Part shown: in pieces, positions 17,059 to 26,254 of the stretch | Position numbering within the stretch: position 1 is the stretch's first letter | How the letters are laid out: each line of letters opens with the position of its first letter | NCBI GenBank assembly: GCA_049966155.1 | Contig: JBMFVE010000002.1 | Location: 124,001-188,000 of the forward strand | Direction: 5' to 3' | Length of the DNA: 64,000 nt | From: JBMFVE01 sp049966155 | Lineage (GTDB): Bacteria; Bacteroidota; Ignavibacteria; Kryptoniales; JAKASW01 | Translations under genes and position numbers: made by a program | The notes under the pieces: model-generated | Databases searched by the model: none | What the model was told of the DNA's origin: nothing | The model's input: only the letters and a program-made list of their open reading frames with translations

Positions 17059-17983
17059 CTACAGTCAACTTTCTGAAAATTTGTTCTAAATCGTTTTCTC
17101 CTCCGCGTAACTCCAGCAGTTTAATCCCCTTTTGAACGCAGAGTTCAAATATCTTTTCGCGAGCATCAAGATTGTCCGCAGTGCGGATCTCAACTTGTTT
17201 AAAATCGTTTTTAGCTTCTACCGTCAGCGCTGTCCCCGGAAATTGATCGGCAAGGTAACCAGTCAGCAGGTCATCGGAAAGCTGAGTTTTAATCAGTGCA
17301 AATATGCTGGACGCTCCAGCAGGTTGAAGCTGGTCTATTGATGAGTCGAGAACCAGTTTTCCTTCATTAATTATCAGAACTCTATCGCAAATAGACTTAA
17401 CTTCTGTCAAAATGTGAGTTGACAGTATAACAAACTTTTCCTGTGCCAGTTCAGATATAAGTTTTCTTATTTCAACTACCTGGTTAGGATCAAGTCCTGA
17501 AGTGGGCTCGTCCAGAATGAGGACCTTAGGATCGTGAATGATCGCCTGAGCCAGTCCCACTCTTTGTTTGTAACCCTTTGATAATTTATAAACAGGATCA
17601 TAAAGGACTTCCTCCAGACCGCACCTTGAAACAACAAAATCCATTCTGTCACGGAGGAATTCTTTTTCAAGTCCTGAAATTCCCGCAGCAAATTCAAGAA
17701 ACTCGTGCACTTCCAGTTCAGGATACAATGGATTGTTTTCAGGGAGATATCCGATTGTTCTCCTCAGAGAATGATTTTCCGGAGTCACGACCTCATTGTC
17801 CACAGATATTTGTCCAGCGGTTGGTGACAAAAAACCTGTAATCATTCTCATTGTTGTGGTTTTACCCGCACCATTTGGGCCAAGGAAACCTACAATACTC
17901 GGGCTGCTGATTTCAAAGCTAATGTTATCAACAGCAGGCTTGCTGCTGAAAAATTTTGAAACATTTTGTACTTTTAAACTCAT
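17039..17983 (-). CDS. ABC transporter ATPase, GldA-like
   Basis: A 314-residue ATPase with Walker A GPNGAGKTTTMRMI (about residues 35-48), Q-loop region IGYLPENNPLYPELEV, signature LSKGYKQRVGLAQAI, Walker B VLILDEPTSGLDP and the switch histidine in ILSTHILTEV. The C-terminal 80 residues are a regulatory extension usual in GldA/CcmA-type ATPases. It is the first gene of the operon ATPase-permease-GldG-DUF4340, each overlapping the next. No Shine-Dalgarno sequence is visible before ATG 17983. It diverges from the ECF sigma gene, so both promoters must lie in about 90 bases. Confidence 0.92.
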   Translation of the reverse strand: MSLKVQNVSKFFSSKPAVDNISFEISSPSIVGFLGPNGAGKTTTMRMITGFLSPTAGQISVDNEVVTPENHSLRRTIGYLPENNPLYPELEVHEFLEFAAGISGLEKEFLRDRMDFVVSRCGLEEVLYDPVYKLSKGYKQRVGLAQAIIHDPKVLILDEPTSGLDPNQVVEIRKLISELAQEKFVILSTHILTEVKSICDRVLIINEGKLVLDSSIDQLQPAGASSIFALIKTQLSDDLLTGYLADQFPGTALTVEAKNDFKQVEIRTADNLDAREKIFELCVQKGIKLLELRGGENDLEQIFRKLTVGDDENS

Positions 17984-17993
17984 AGTGATAACA

Positions 17994-18022
17994 AATTTAC
18001 TCGTGATACATCAATTTATCAA
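17994..18022 (-). promoter_or_regulatory. Candidate promoter of the GldA-like ABC operon
   Basis: On the minus strand TTGATA (18017-18022) and TAAATT (17994-17999) are separated by exactly 17 bases. The predicted start would fall only a few bases before ATG 17983, giving an almost leaderless message, consistent with the absence of a ribosome binding site there. The -10 box matches the consensus at four of six positions, so this remains a candidate. Confidence 0.3.
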
Positions 18023-18075
18023 CGTTTAAAAGTAAGCTAAGTGTGAACCAGGGGAGGTCTGAGACGTCTATTGAA

Positions 18076-18687
18076 ATGAAGCAATTTGAAAAAAGGGAGA
18101 ATGAGAGGACTATCTTAGATCGGGCACTTAGCGGTGATGAAAGTGCTTATTCAGAGCTCATGCATATGTATCAATCGAAAGTTGCGGCGACCGTTTACTC
18201 AATTTTGGGTAAGGATTATGTCGACGAAATATCACAGGAAGCTTTTGTGAGAGCTTTTACGTCTATTAAGAGCTATCGAAGAGATTCGTCATTTTACACA
18301 TACCTCATTCGAATTACTGTTAACTTATGCAGAGACGAAATTCGTAAGAAGAAGATTCGTAAATTCTTCACATTTACAGAAGCATTCAGCAGTGAAAGCA
18401 AAGGCGATGATGCAAATGATGCAACTGAGCAATTTTCTGGTGAGTATGACTCGAACCCGGCAACGCTTTACGACTCCGATGAAACGCTTGTTGTTATTAG
18501 AGAGGAAATGGAGAAACTTCCTGCGGGCTTACGAACTGCAATTACTTTAAGAGATATTGATGAATTAAGTTATAAAGAGATTTCGAAGATGTTGAAAATT
18601 ACAGTTGGAACGGCAAAGACACGTGTTTTTAGAGCGAGGCAATTACTTCGTGAACAATTAACCAGGAGGCTCGGTCATGAATGGTAA
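18076..18687 (+). CDS. ECF-type RNA polymerase sigma factor
   Basis: A sigma-70-family ECF factor of about 203 residues. Region 2 includes LDRALSGDESAYSELMHMY, EISQEAFVRAFTSIKSYR and FYTYLIRITVNLCRDEIRKK. After an acidic linker comes region 4 with LPAGLRTAITLRDIDELSYK and ISKMLKITVGTAKTRVFRAR. It lacks regions 1 and 3. ATG 18076 is taken as start; an in-frame GTG at 18043 would add 11 residues and cannot be excluded, since the nearest purine-rich site (GGGGAGG at 18051-18057) is 18 bases from the ATG. The end overlaps the anti-sigma gene by 11 bases, the usual sigma/anti-sigma coupling. Confidence 0.93.
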   Translation: MKQFEKRENERTILDRALSGDESAYSELMHMYQSKVAATVYSILGKDYVDEISQEAFVRAFTSIKSYRRDSSFYTYLIRITVNLCRDEIRKKKIRKFFTFTEAFSSESKGDDANDATEQFSGEYDSNPATLYDSDETLVVIREEMEKLPAGLRTAITLRDIDELSYKEISKMLKITVGTAKTRVFRARQLLREQLTRRLGHEW

Positions 18688-19165
18688 GTGTTCTTATATG
18701 AAAATGGTCGATGATTATATGCACGGAGAACTTGCAGGAGAACAACTTGTTGAGTTTGAAAATCACCTGATGAAGTGCGGGGTTTGCAGCGATGAATTAA
18801 TGTCTGCACAACGTCTTTCAAAAAGGCTGATGGCTGCTTATGAAGTTCCACTCCCCTACAGCTTTGAAGCAAACATTATCAGGAACCTCAGCTCTTCAAA
18901 GCGAAAAGAAGTTGTTTTTGAGCTAAAATTAGCTGCTGAAGATGTAGCAATTGCACTGGCGGCACTTGTTATTTCGCTTTTTATAGTATTGCAGATATTT
19001 AAGCAACCAAGAATTTCATCAGAAGAAATTGCAGGCAGATTAACGCCGGTGGAACAAGCTTCCCTTCAATCGAGACAGATGTCCAAAGATGATGTACTTG
19101 AACTTGTCTTAACCGGTGAGCAGCAGCAAACCAGGCAGACAGTTGAACGTGAGGAGGGAAAATAA
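18677..19165 (+). CDS. Zinc-finger anti-sigma factor (membrane anchored)
   Basis: A 162-residue protein with an N-terminal zf-HC2-like motif: MVDDYMHGELAGEQLVEFE, then HLMKCGVCSDEL, which supplies the H-x3-C-x2-C ligands of zinc anti-sigma domains. A single hydrophobic segment lies at about residues 92-113 (AIALAALVISLFIVLQIF), followed by a periplasmic tail of about 50 residues. This is the layout of an anti-sigma factor that holds its ECF sigma at the membrane until an envelope signal releases it. It overlaps the sigma gene by 11 bases with GGAGG-like AGGAGGC upstream, and precedes the periplasmic sensor-like gene. Confidence 0.85.
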   Translation: MNGKCSYMKMVDDYMHGELAGEQLVEFENHLMKCGVCSDELMSAQRLSKRLMAAYEVPLPYSFEANIIRNLSSSKRKEVVFELKLAAEDVAIALAALVISLFIVLQIFKQPRISSEEIAGRLTPVEQASLQSRQMSKDDVLELVLTGEQQQTRQTVEREEGK

Positions 19166-19166
19166 A

Positions 19167-19520
19167 TTGGTGACACGAAGGATACTATGGATTTCAATTT
19201 TTGTTTCTATAATACTGGGTGCAGGGCTCGGTTATTATCTCGGAATTACAATTAATCGGAACGAAAATGCTGAACATGGGAAAAAGGTTATGGTTAAGTA
19301 CCTGACAAAGAAACTGCAGCTAAGTAACCTACAGCAGCAGCAGCTGGATTCCATTTTGACAAAAATGCACCCAGCTTTTGAAAAAACCCGTGCTGATTTT
19401 CGCGCCAGAATTCAACGGGATATCGATTCTACAGATAAGTTGATTATGGAGATCCTGAATAGCCAACAAAAAGATAAATTCATTGATTTAATTAACGAAA
19501 TGAAGAGGGATAAGCATTAA
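19167..19520 (+). CDS. Spy/heavy-metal-resistance-like periplasmic protein
   Basis: A 117-residue protein with an N-terminal membrane segment (about residues 5-25, ILWISIFVSIILGAGLGYYL) and an all-helical periplasmic region: VKYLTKKLQLSNLQQQQLDS, KMHPAFEKTRADFRARI and LIMEILNSQQKDKFIDLINE. This matches the pattern of CpxP/Spy/heavy-metal-resistance sensors (LTxxQ-type helices), which bind misfolded protein or metal and often modulate envelope-stress regulators. TTG 19167 is chosen because AGGAGGG at 19152-19158 lies eight bases upstream and the preceding stop ends at 19165. It sits between an anti-sigma factor and an RND efflux system, so a sensing or modulating role is plausible. Confidence 0.65.
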   Translation: MVTRRILWISIFVSIILGAGLGYYLGITINRNENAEHGKKVMVKYLTKKLQLSNLQQQQLDSILTKMHPAFEKTRADFRARIQRDIDSTDKLIMEILNSQQKDKFIDLINEMKRDKH

Positions 19521-19528
19521 GATAGCCT

Positions 19529-20641
19529 ATGAGATACAAACGACGATTATATCTTTATAGTGTTGCTTTTCTTTTAATAGTTTTGGTCCTGGTTTATTTG
19601 AGAATAAAAGCCGATATAAATGCAGCCTCAGAAAAACCCCGGGCGGTACCACCAGTTGAGGTCGCTTATCCAGTAAGAGGCACGATATACAAAAGTTTAT
19701 CTTTTAATGGAGATGTCAATCCCATTCAACAGGCAAGCATTTACTCGAGAGTTAGCGGGAATATTAACGATATTATGGTAAATATCGGTGATTATGTTCA
19801 CCGTGATCAACTGCTGGCGGTTATAGACTCAACAATTTATTCCCAAAATGTGCGACAGGCTCTGGCTGCATATATGCAGGCAAGAGCATCTTTTGAAAAT
19901 GCAAAATTAATTTATGAGAGAAACAAATCTCTTTTAGAGCAAAATTTAATTGCAAAACAGGATTTCGATAATTCTGAAACTGCATATAAAGTTGCAAAAG
20001 CGCAGGAAGAGGCTGCGAAAGCAAATTATAATAATGCAGAGACACAGTTAAGTTACTGTCGAATAACCGCACCTTTCAGTGGATACATTACGCGACGATT
20101 TCTTGACCCTGGTTCATTTGTGTCAGCATCGCTCGGATCTCCCGGCTCAACGATATTCACCCTCATGGATATGAGTACCGTGAAGGTGTTTGTCAACGTG
20201 CTGGAAAAAGATATTCCAGCTATTCAGAATGTAAATGAAGTGGAGGTTACTGTAGACGCTTATCCAGGCAGGATTTTCAGGGCTCATATAAGACGGATTA
20301 GCCAGCAACTTGATTTGTCGACCAGGACAATGCCTGTGGAAGTTGATATTAAAAATCCGGACAATGTACTTAAACCTGGTATGTTTTCTAACGTTAATTT
20401 AATTCTTGACAAACACGATGGTGCATTAATTGTTCCATCACAATATGTAATGCATGATGAGAAGGGTTATTATGTGTATACTTTGTCAGCCGACACGGTT
20501 GTTCATAAAGCTTATGTGAAACTCGGATTGACAGAAGACAACCGAGACGAAATACTCGGAGGAATCACTGATAACACATTGGTGGTTTCATCTGGACAGG
20601 ACATTGTTCGAGATGGAATGAAAGTAAGGTTAACGAAGTAG
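19529..20641 (+). CDS. RND efflux periplasmic adaptor (membrane fusion protein)
   Basis: The 370-residue adaptor links an inner-membrane RND pump with an outer-membrane channel. It has an N-terminal anchor (about residues 7-24), a first lipoyl half (NINDIMVNIGDYVHRDQLLA), a helical hairpin (QNVRQALAAYMQARASFENA to AAKANYNNAETQLSYC), the second lipoyl half RITAPFSGYITRRFLDPGS, then beta-barrel (ARTMP-like STRTMPVEVDIKNPDNVLKP) and membrane-proximal domains. It lies eight bases before the pump gene. No TolC-like outer-membrane factor is in the cluster, so the channel is encoded elsewhere. Confidence 0.93.
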   Translation: MRYKRRLYLYSVAFLLIVLVLVYLRIKADINAASEKPRAVPPVEVAYPVRGTIYKSLSFNGDVNPIQQASIYSRVSGNINDIMVNIGDYVHRDQLLAVIDSTIYSQNVRQALAAYMQARASFENAKLIYERNKSLLEQNLIAKQDFDNSETAYKVAKAQEEAAKANYNNAETQLSYCRITAPFSGYITRRFLDPGSFVSASLGSPGSTIFTLMDMSTVKVFVNVLEKDIPAIQNVNEVEVTVDAYPGRIFRAHIRRISQQLDLSTRTMPVEVDIKNPDNVLKPGMFSNVNLILDKHDGALIVPSQYVMHDEKGYYVYTLSADTVVHKAYVKLGLTEDNRDEILGGITDNTLVVSSGQDIVRDGMKVRLTK

Positions 20642-20648
20642 GACTCAT

Positions 20649-23600
20649 ATGTGGTTAACAAGGCTTGCCCTGAAGTATCCAATTACAACCTTGATGGTGT
20701 CGCTGGCGGTGCTTGTTTTAGGAATAGTATCATTTTTGCAGTTGCCAATAGACATGCTGCCAAATATTCAGATTCCCGTCGTTTCAGTAATCACTTTCTA
20801 CAATGGTGCTGCCCCGAGCGATATGGAACAATCTGTGACGGTTCCAATAGAGAGGGCTGTAAGCAGTACAAACGACGTCAGTTATGTGCAGTCGGTAACC
20901 AGGGAAGGAATATCACAGGTCAGGGTGTATTTTAACTGGGGGGCAAATACCGATGTTGGTCTGGTCGATGTAATTCAAAAAGTAAACAGGGCTTTTAATT
21001 TGTTGCCAGCTGGAGTTTCTCAGCCAATTGCACTCAGATTTGACATATCAAATATACCTGTCTGCACGGTGGTTCTCAGCAGCAACATGGATGAGCGTGC
21101 TTTATATGATCTGGCATACAACGTCATAGAACCTCAAATTGAGCATTTACCAGGCGTTGCATCAGCTGGAGTGTCGGGTGGGAGAATCAGAGAAATCCAC
21201 GTGGTACTTGACAGGAACAGAATCGAGGCTCTTAATCTCCCTCTTCAGGACGTAGTGCAGGCAATTGCTCAGTCAAACTTAATAATTCCATCTGGCGATC
21301 TTAAGACAGGAGTATTTGATTATTCTCTTAAGACTCAAACGTTGTTCAATGTTGTCCAGCCCATGGAAAACATTGTTGTTAAAGTGATAAATGGTGTACC
21401 TATACGTATAAGGGATATTGGCAGGGTCGAGGATTCCTATCAGGAGCAAACTGAAGTAATTCGCATCAATGGGCAGCATGGAGTAATATTACGAGTCGTC
21501 AAATCCCCGGATGCAAACACTGTTGATGTGGTAAATGAAGTCGTAAAAGAGCTTCCGAGACTTGAGGGAATTCCTGAAAATGTAAGAGCTAGTCTGGCAT
21601 TTGATCAGAGTTCGTATATTCGTCAATCAATAAGTGGACTGGAACGTGAGGCCGCACTCGGTGCAATCCTCGCAGTTATAGTTATATTGCTTTTCTTAAG
21701 AAATGTGACCAGTGCACTTGTTATTTTCGTTGCAATCCCGCTTTCAATCCTTGTCACTTTTATATACTTCAGGTTCAGTGGGACAACATTGAACACAATG
21801 ACTCTCGGCGGACTTGCGCTCGGGATAGGTCGACTGGTGGATGACTCAATTGTTGAGCTTGAAAATATATCCCGGCACTATGGGCTAATGAGGGGAACTG
21901 AAATATCCAGAACACAGGCAACGCTGGATGCTGCACTTGAAGTGGCAGGGCCTATTTTCATTTCAACATTGACTACTGTAATTGTCTTCCTTCCTGTTGT
22001 ATTTTTATCTGGCATTTCCAAACTGTTGTTCCTTCCCCTGGTAATAACAATTGCAGTTGCATTGTTTGCTTCTTTCTTTGTATCCAGAACAGTCACACCG
22101 CTTCTTTGCTTTAAGACCCTCCAGCCAGAAAGGGAGGTTGATCCTTCATCAAAAAAATTAATCGATAGGGTTCAAATTTCGACAAAGCAATTTTTCACTG
22201 AAATTGACGAGATTTATCAAAAGACGATTGGCTATGCACTTAATCATCGGAAGATTATTGTCTACGGGGTGGTTATATTTTCATTACTTTCATTTGGATT
22301 GTTTAAGTTTATAGGTACGGAATTTTTTCCGGATACTGACGAGAGCCAATTTTCAATTACATTTAAGCTTCCCGTCGGGACACGCATTGAGGAAACGGAG
22401 AGGTTTGCAGCTAAGATTGAGAAGGTAATCAAAGCAAATGTCCCGGAAGTGAAAACAGTCATAACTGACATTGGCGTTCCATCTCAAAGAAGCGGTAATT
22501 TGTTCAGCAGTAATGCCGGGAGTTACAGTGGTAATATACAGGTTCAGCTTGTCGACCCTGAAAGGCGAAGCAGGTCTGTTTTTCAAGTTATAAATGCTTT
22601 GCGTCCAAAATTAATGCAGATAGCTGGTGCGCGTATGTTCATAAATCCGGGAGGCTTCTTACATTTCCTGCTTAACTTTGGCTCAGCTGCACCCATTGAT
22701 GTTCAAATTCTGGGTTATGATTTAAACACATCAAACAGGCTTGCAAGAACAGTTTACGATATCGTACGGAGCACACCCGGTGCAACGGATGTTCAAATCA
22801 GCAGGGATCCAAATTTGCCTGAACTGCGCGTGGTGGTCGATAGAACAAAGGCCGGTGCACTGGGGGTGAAAGTTTCTGATGTGGCCAGTACGGTGGCAAC
22901 TGCAATTGACGGCACAGTTGCCTCCCTTTACACTGATCCTTCTACCGGAAACAGCTACAACATACTTGTCCGCCTGAATGAAAAGGACAGAGACAGGATT
23001 GACGATTTACAACGGTTGACGATAAACAGCTCGGCTGGTCGGTTGGTTGAGCTTGGCAATATAGCAAATGTCGAAATGGGTACATCCCCTGTTGAAATTG
23101 ATAGAAAATATCAGGAAAGGATAGTAGACGTTACCGCCAATGTCTCTGGCAGAGATCTGGGAAGCGTTGCCGCGGACATTCAGGCAAAGCTGAATCAAAT
23201 TAATGTCCCGGGCGGATTTCAAATTTTGCAGGCAGGTAACATTCAGCAGCAAAAGGATACATTTAAATCACTCCTCCTCGCTTTTGTTCTGGCGATCATC
23301 CTTGTTTACATGGTTATGGCATCACAATTTCAATCACTTGTTGATCCATTCATTATAATGTTTACGGTACCACTGGGTATAGTTGGCGTATTATGGGCGC
23401 TCTTTCTAACAAACACAACATTGTCGGTTTACTCTTTTGAAGGAATTATTGTAATGGTCGGGATAGTTGTGTCAAATGGAATATTGCTTATAGATTATAT
23501 AAACAGGCTGCGTAAAAGAGGTTTCGAGCTTCACCAGGCTGTCATTACAGGGGGACGGACGAGACTCAGGCCAATTCTTATGACTTCCCTTGCGACTGTA

Positions 23601-23780
23601 TTTGGCCTTATTCCGATGGCTATGGGTATAGGTGGAGAATCCACGCAGGCTCCACTGGCTATTGCTGTGATTGGAGGTCTAACAGCTTCGACATTCTTAA
23701 CCTTAATATTTGTACCCACGCTATACACCATTTTCGAAGAAAAATTTAAGAGGAAAATGTTGGAGGAAAATCAGGGTTAA
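20649..23780 (+). CDS. RND efflux permease, HAE1/AcrB-like
   Basis: A 1043-residue proton-driven RND pump with the full two-fold layout: LALKYPITTLMVSLAVLVLG at the N-terminus, large periplasmic loops after TM1 and TM7, and the TM4 motif GRLVDDSIVELENI with the paired aspartates of the proton relay. The TM10 region reads MVGIVVSNGILLIDYINRL, with serine where AcrB has its relay lysine, as in several HAE and MdtB/C-like pumps. Paired hydrophobic domains with FLPVVFLSGI and VMASQFQSLVDPF complete it. Substrate class is not readable; drugs, lipids or toxic envelope compounds are possible. Last gene of the sigma/anti-sigma/efflux operon. Confidence 0.93.
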   Translation: MWLTRLALKYPITTLMVSLAVLVLGIVSFLQLPIDMLPNIQIPVVSVITFYNGAAPSDMEQSVTVPIERAVSSTNDVSYVQSVTREGISQVRVYFNWGANTDVGLVDVIQKVNRAFNLLPAGVSQPIALRFDISNIPVCTVVLSSNMDERALYDLAYNVIEPQIEHLPGVASAGVSGGRIREIHVVLDRNRIEALNLPLQDVVQAIAQSNLIIPSGDLKTGVFDYSLKTQTLFNVVQPMENIVVKVINGVPIRIRDIGRVEDSYQEQTEVIRINGQHGVILRVVKSPDANTVDVVNEVVKELPRLEGIPENVRASLAFDQSSYIRQSISGLEREAALGAILAVIVILLFLRNVTSALVIFVAIPLSILVTFIYFRFSGTTLNTMTLGGLALGIGRLVDDSIVELENISRHYGLMRGTEISRTQATLDAALEVAGPIFISTLTTVIVFLPVVFLSGISKLLFLPLVITIAVALFASFFVSRTVTPLLCFKTLQPEREVDPSSKKLIDRVQISTKQFFTEIDEIYQKTIGYALNHRKIIVYGVVIFSLLSFGLFKFIGTEFFPDTDESQFSITFKLPVGTRIEETERFAAKIEKVIKANVPEVKTVITDIGVPSQRSGNLFSSNAGSYSGNIQVQLVDPERRSRSVFQVINALRPKLMQIAGARMFINPGGFLHFLLNFGSAAPIDVQILGYDLNTSNRLARTVYDIVRSTPGATDVQISRDPNLPELRVVVDRTKAGALGVKVSDVASTVATAIDGTVASLYTDPSTGNSYNILVRLNEKDRDRIDDLQRLTINSSAGRLVELGNIANVEMGTSPVEIDRKYQERIVDVTANVSGRDLGSVAADIQAKLNQINVPGGFQILQAGNIQQQKDTFKSLLLAFVLAIILVYMVMASQFQSLVDPFIIMFTVPLGIVGVLWALFLTNTTLSVYSFEGIIVMVGIVVSNGILLIDYINRLRKRGFELHQAVITGGRTRLRPILMTSLATVFGLIPMAMGIGGESTQAPLAIAVIGGLTASTFLTLIFVPTLYTIFEEKFKRKMLEENQG

Positions 23781-23783
23781 ACG

Positions 23784-23812
23784 TTGAAAAAAAATCGCTT
23801 TTTTATTAAATT
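23784..23812 (+). promoter_or_regulatory. Candidate promoter for the GT4-GH130 operon
   Basis: TTGAAA (23784-23789) and TAAATT (23807-23812) are spaced by exactly 17 bases directly after the RND pump stop. The predicted start lies about 115 bases before ATG 23936. Between them I see no recognisable riboswitch or terminator. The -10 box is imperfect. Confidence 0.3.
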
Positions 23813-23935
23813 TTATTTGATAAGAGGATGAATTACTCAGGATAGAGGGCTTCCAGGGTAGGTGGAGCAACTTCGCACTTAGAATCAGCTGCATAAAAAC
23901 CTAAACTTTAACTTCAGAACAAATGGAGGTGTGTG

Positions 23936-26254
23936 ATGTCTGTTTCTCAGCACAGTTTGAAGCACATCGCAGTCGTCGGTAATTACATTCCAAGGAAATG
24001 CGGAATTGCCACATTTACAACCGATTTATGCAACAGCATACAACAGGGATTTCCCGGCGTACAATGTATTGCTGTTCCAATGAATGATCGCAGCGATGGG
24101 TATGAGTATCCCCCCGAAGTTAAATTTGAAATTCCTGAGAATGACATCACTGCATATCGAATTGCTGCTGACTACCTTAATACAAATCAGGTGGATGCTG
24201 TTATTTTACAGCATGAATATGGAATATTTGGTGGACAAAGCGGAAGTCACGTCCTGGAACTCATTCGGGAACTAAGAATGCCCCTGGTTACAACCTTTCA
24301 TACGATTCTCAGGGAACCAAATCGGGAACAGCTTTTAATACTTAAGGAAATAGCTGATGTATCCGACCGATTGGTGACGATGAGTAACATGGGTAAAGAG
24401 TTTCTCATCAATGTATATGGAATCAAGGAGCATAAAATTGATGTAATTCCACATGGAATTCCAGATGTCCCCTTTGTCGATCCCAATTATTACAAGGATC
24501 GGTTTGGTGTGGAGGGAAAAAATGTCTTATTAACGTTTGGTCTTCTTTCATCTAATAAGGGTATTGAAAATGTAATTATAGCACTTCAAAAGGTGGTCGA
24601 GCAGATTCCAAACCTGGTTTATATCATCTTAGGTGCAACCCATCCTCGTGTAAAGGAGCATGAGGGCGAGGCCTATCGTTTGTACCTGCGACGTTTAACC
24701 CAGCAGTATGGCGTGGAAAAGCATGTGATTTTTTTCAACCGGTTTGTGAGCAGCGATGAGCTTAATGAATTCATAGGTGCTGCTGATATATATCTGACCC
24801 CTTATTTGAACAGAGAACAAATTTCTTCAGGAACACTTTCATATGCTCTTGGGGCAGGCAAGGCAATCATATCAACGCCATACTGGTATGCACAGGAACT
24901 TCTGGGTGAGGAACGCGGTGTGCTTGTGCCATTTAGAGATCCCGATTCAATTGCCGATGCACTGCTGGATCTTTTTTCAAATGAGGCAAAGAGGCATGCA
25001 ATCAGGAAGAAAGCTTATAACTATGGAAGGGAGATGACATGGCCTTCTGTGGCAAAGAAATATATTGAGACTGTAGAAAAGGCTCGAGAAGAGAGGAGTA
25101 AGCGACCAAGGCGGGTATTTTTTACGAAAACCATTGACAGCCGACCCAGTGAATATCCCCCTTTAAACCTGAACCATTTGCTTAGATTAACAGATCAAAC
25201 CGGTATTCTTCAACATTGCACTTACACGATTCCAAAATATACGGAAGGATATACAACTGACGACAATGCAAGAGCATTATTTGTGGCTCAAATGATAGAT
25301 GAACTTGGTATAGAATCTCCTGAAGACCCCGTTAATCTACAAACTCGCTATTTTGCTTTTCTGATGTACGCTTTTAACGAGGAGACCGGCAGGTTCAGAA
25401 ATTTCCTCTCGTATGAGCGCAAGTGGCTTGAGGATATTGGTTCCGAAGATAGTCATGCACGAGCAATTTGGGCAATTTCCAAGCTGTTTCGTTCTCGCAA
25501 CCAGGGTTTGCGCACGGCAGCTGAAAATTTGTTCAACAAAGCAGTTCACGCAGTAGCAGAGTTCACCAGTCCACGTGCATGGTCATATTCTTTAATTGCT
25601 CTTCATGAGTATTTGAGAAAGTTTTCTGGTGACAGGACAGCGCAGCGAATCAGGTCGATCCTGGTAGATTCATTGTTAAATTTATACAATAGGGTCAGTG
25701 ACAATGATTGGGTTTGGCTTGAGGATCGGCTAACATACGATAATGGAGTTGTTCCAAATGCTTTAATAATTACCGGCTTTGATACTGGTGACGACCGCAT
25801 TATATCACTTGGTATTAAGTCACTGGAGTGGTTGAGTGAAATTCAAACGGCAAAAGATGGCCATTTTGTTCCAATCGGATCGAACGGTTTTTATATCAGG
25901 TCAGGTCTAAGAGCCAGATTCGATCAACAGCCAATAGAAGCTGCTTCCATGATCTCTGCATTTTTAACCGCTTATTCGGTGACTGGCGATGACCGCTGGA
26001 AGAATAAAGCCGAGAGTGCTTTTGAATGGTTTTTGGGAAGGAACGATTTGGGACTCCCTGTTTATGACCCATACACAGGCGGATGCTGCGACGGCATCCA
26101 TCCAGATCGGGTTAACCAGAATCAGGGAGCTGAATCAACTCTTTCATTTCTAATTTCACTTCTTGAACAAATGATAATAAGACAAAACTTAAAAATTGAA
26201 ATGCATCGATATGAAGACAAACAACAAGCACAAGACATTGTTGCACAGGTGTGA
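23936..26254 (+). CDS. Two-domain GT4 glycosyltransferase with C-terminal helical domain
   Basis: A 772-residue protein without signal peptide. Residues 1-400 are a GT-B glycosyltransferase of family 4: GNYIPRKCGIATFTTDLC, VILQHEYGIFGG, IPHGIPDVPF, LLTFGLLSSNKGIENVI and the nucleotide-sugar site with ISSGTLSYALGAGKAIIST. Residues 420-773 form an all-helical domain with YTEGYTTDDNARALFVA, DSHARAIWAISKLF, NDWVWLEDRLTYDNGVVPNA and EAASMISAFLTAY, resembling an (alpha/alpha)6 barrel of glycosidase type. ATG 23936 is chosen because GGAGG at 23925-23929 is six bases away; a GTG three bases earlier is too close. The end overlaps the GH130 gene by 44 bases, a strong hint that both act on one glycan. 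Confidence 0.82.
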   Translation: MSVSQHSLKHIAVVGNYIPRKCGIATFTTDLCNSIQQGFPGVQCIAVPMNDRSDGYEYPPEVKFEIPENDITAYRIAADYLNTNQVDAVILQHEYGIFGGQSGSHVLELIRELRMPLVTTFHTILREPNREQLLILKEIADVSDRLVTMSNMGKEFLINVYGIKEHKIDVIPHGIPDVPFVDPNYYKDRFGVEGKNVLLTFGLLSSNKGIENVIIALQKVVEQIPNLVYIILGATHPRVKEHEGEAYRLYLRRLTQQYGVEKHVIFFNRFVSSDELNEFIGAADIYLTPYLNREQISSGTLSYALGAGKAIISTPYWYAQELLGEERGVLVPFRDPDSIADALLDLFSNEAKRHAIRKKAYNYGREMTWPSVAKKYIETVEKAREERSKRPRRVFFTKTIDSRPSEYPPLNLNHLLRLTDQTGILQHCTYTIPKYTEGYTTDDNARALFVAQMIDELGIESPEDPVNLQTRYFAFLMYAFNEETGRFRNFLSYERKWLEDIGSEDSHARAIWAISKLFRSRNQGLRTAAENLFNKAVHAVAEFTSPRAWSYSLIALHEYLRKFSGDRTAQRIRSILVDSLLNLYNRVSDNDWVWLEDRLTYDNGVVPNALIITGFDTGDDRIISLGIKSLEWLSEIQTAKDGHFVPIGSNGFYIRSGLRARFDQQPIEAASMISAFLTAYSVTGDDRWKNKAESAFEWFLGRNDLGLPVYDPYTGGCCDGIHPDRVNQNQGAESTLSFLISLLEQMIIRQNLKIEMHRYEDKQQAQDIVAQV

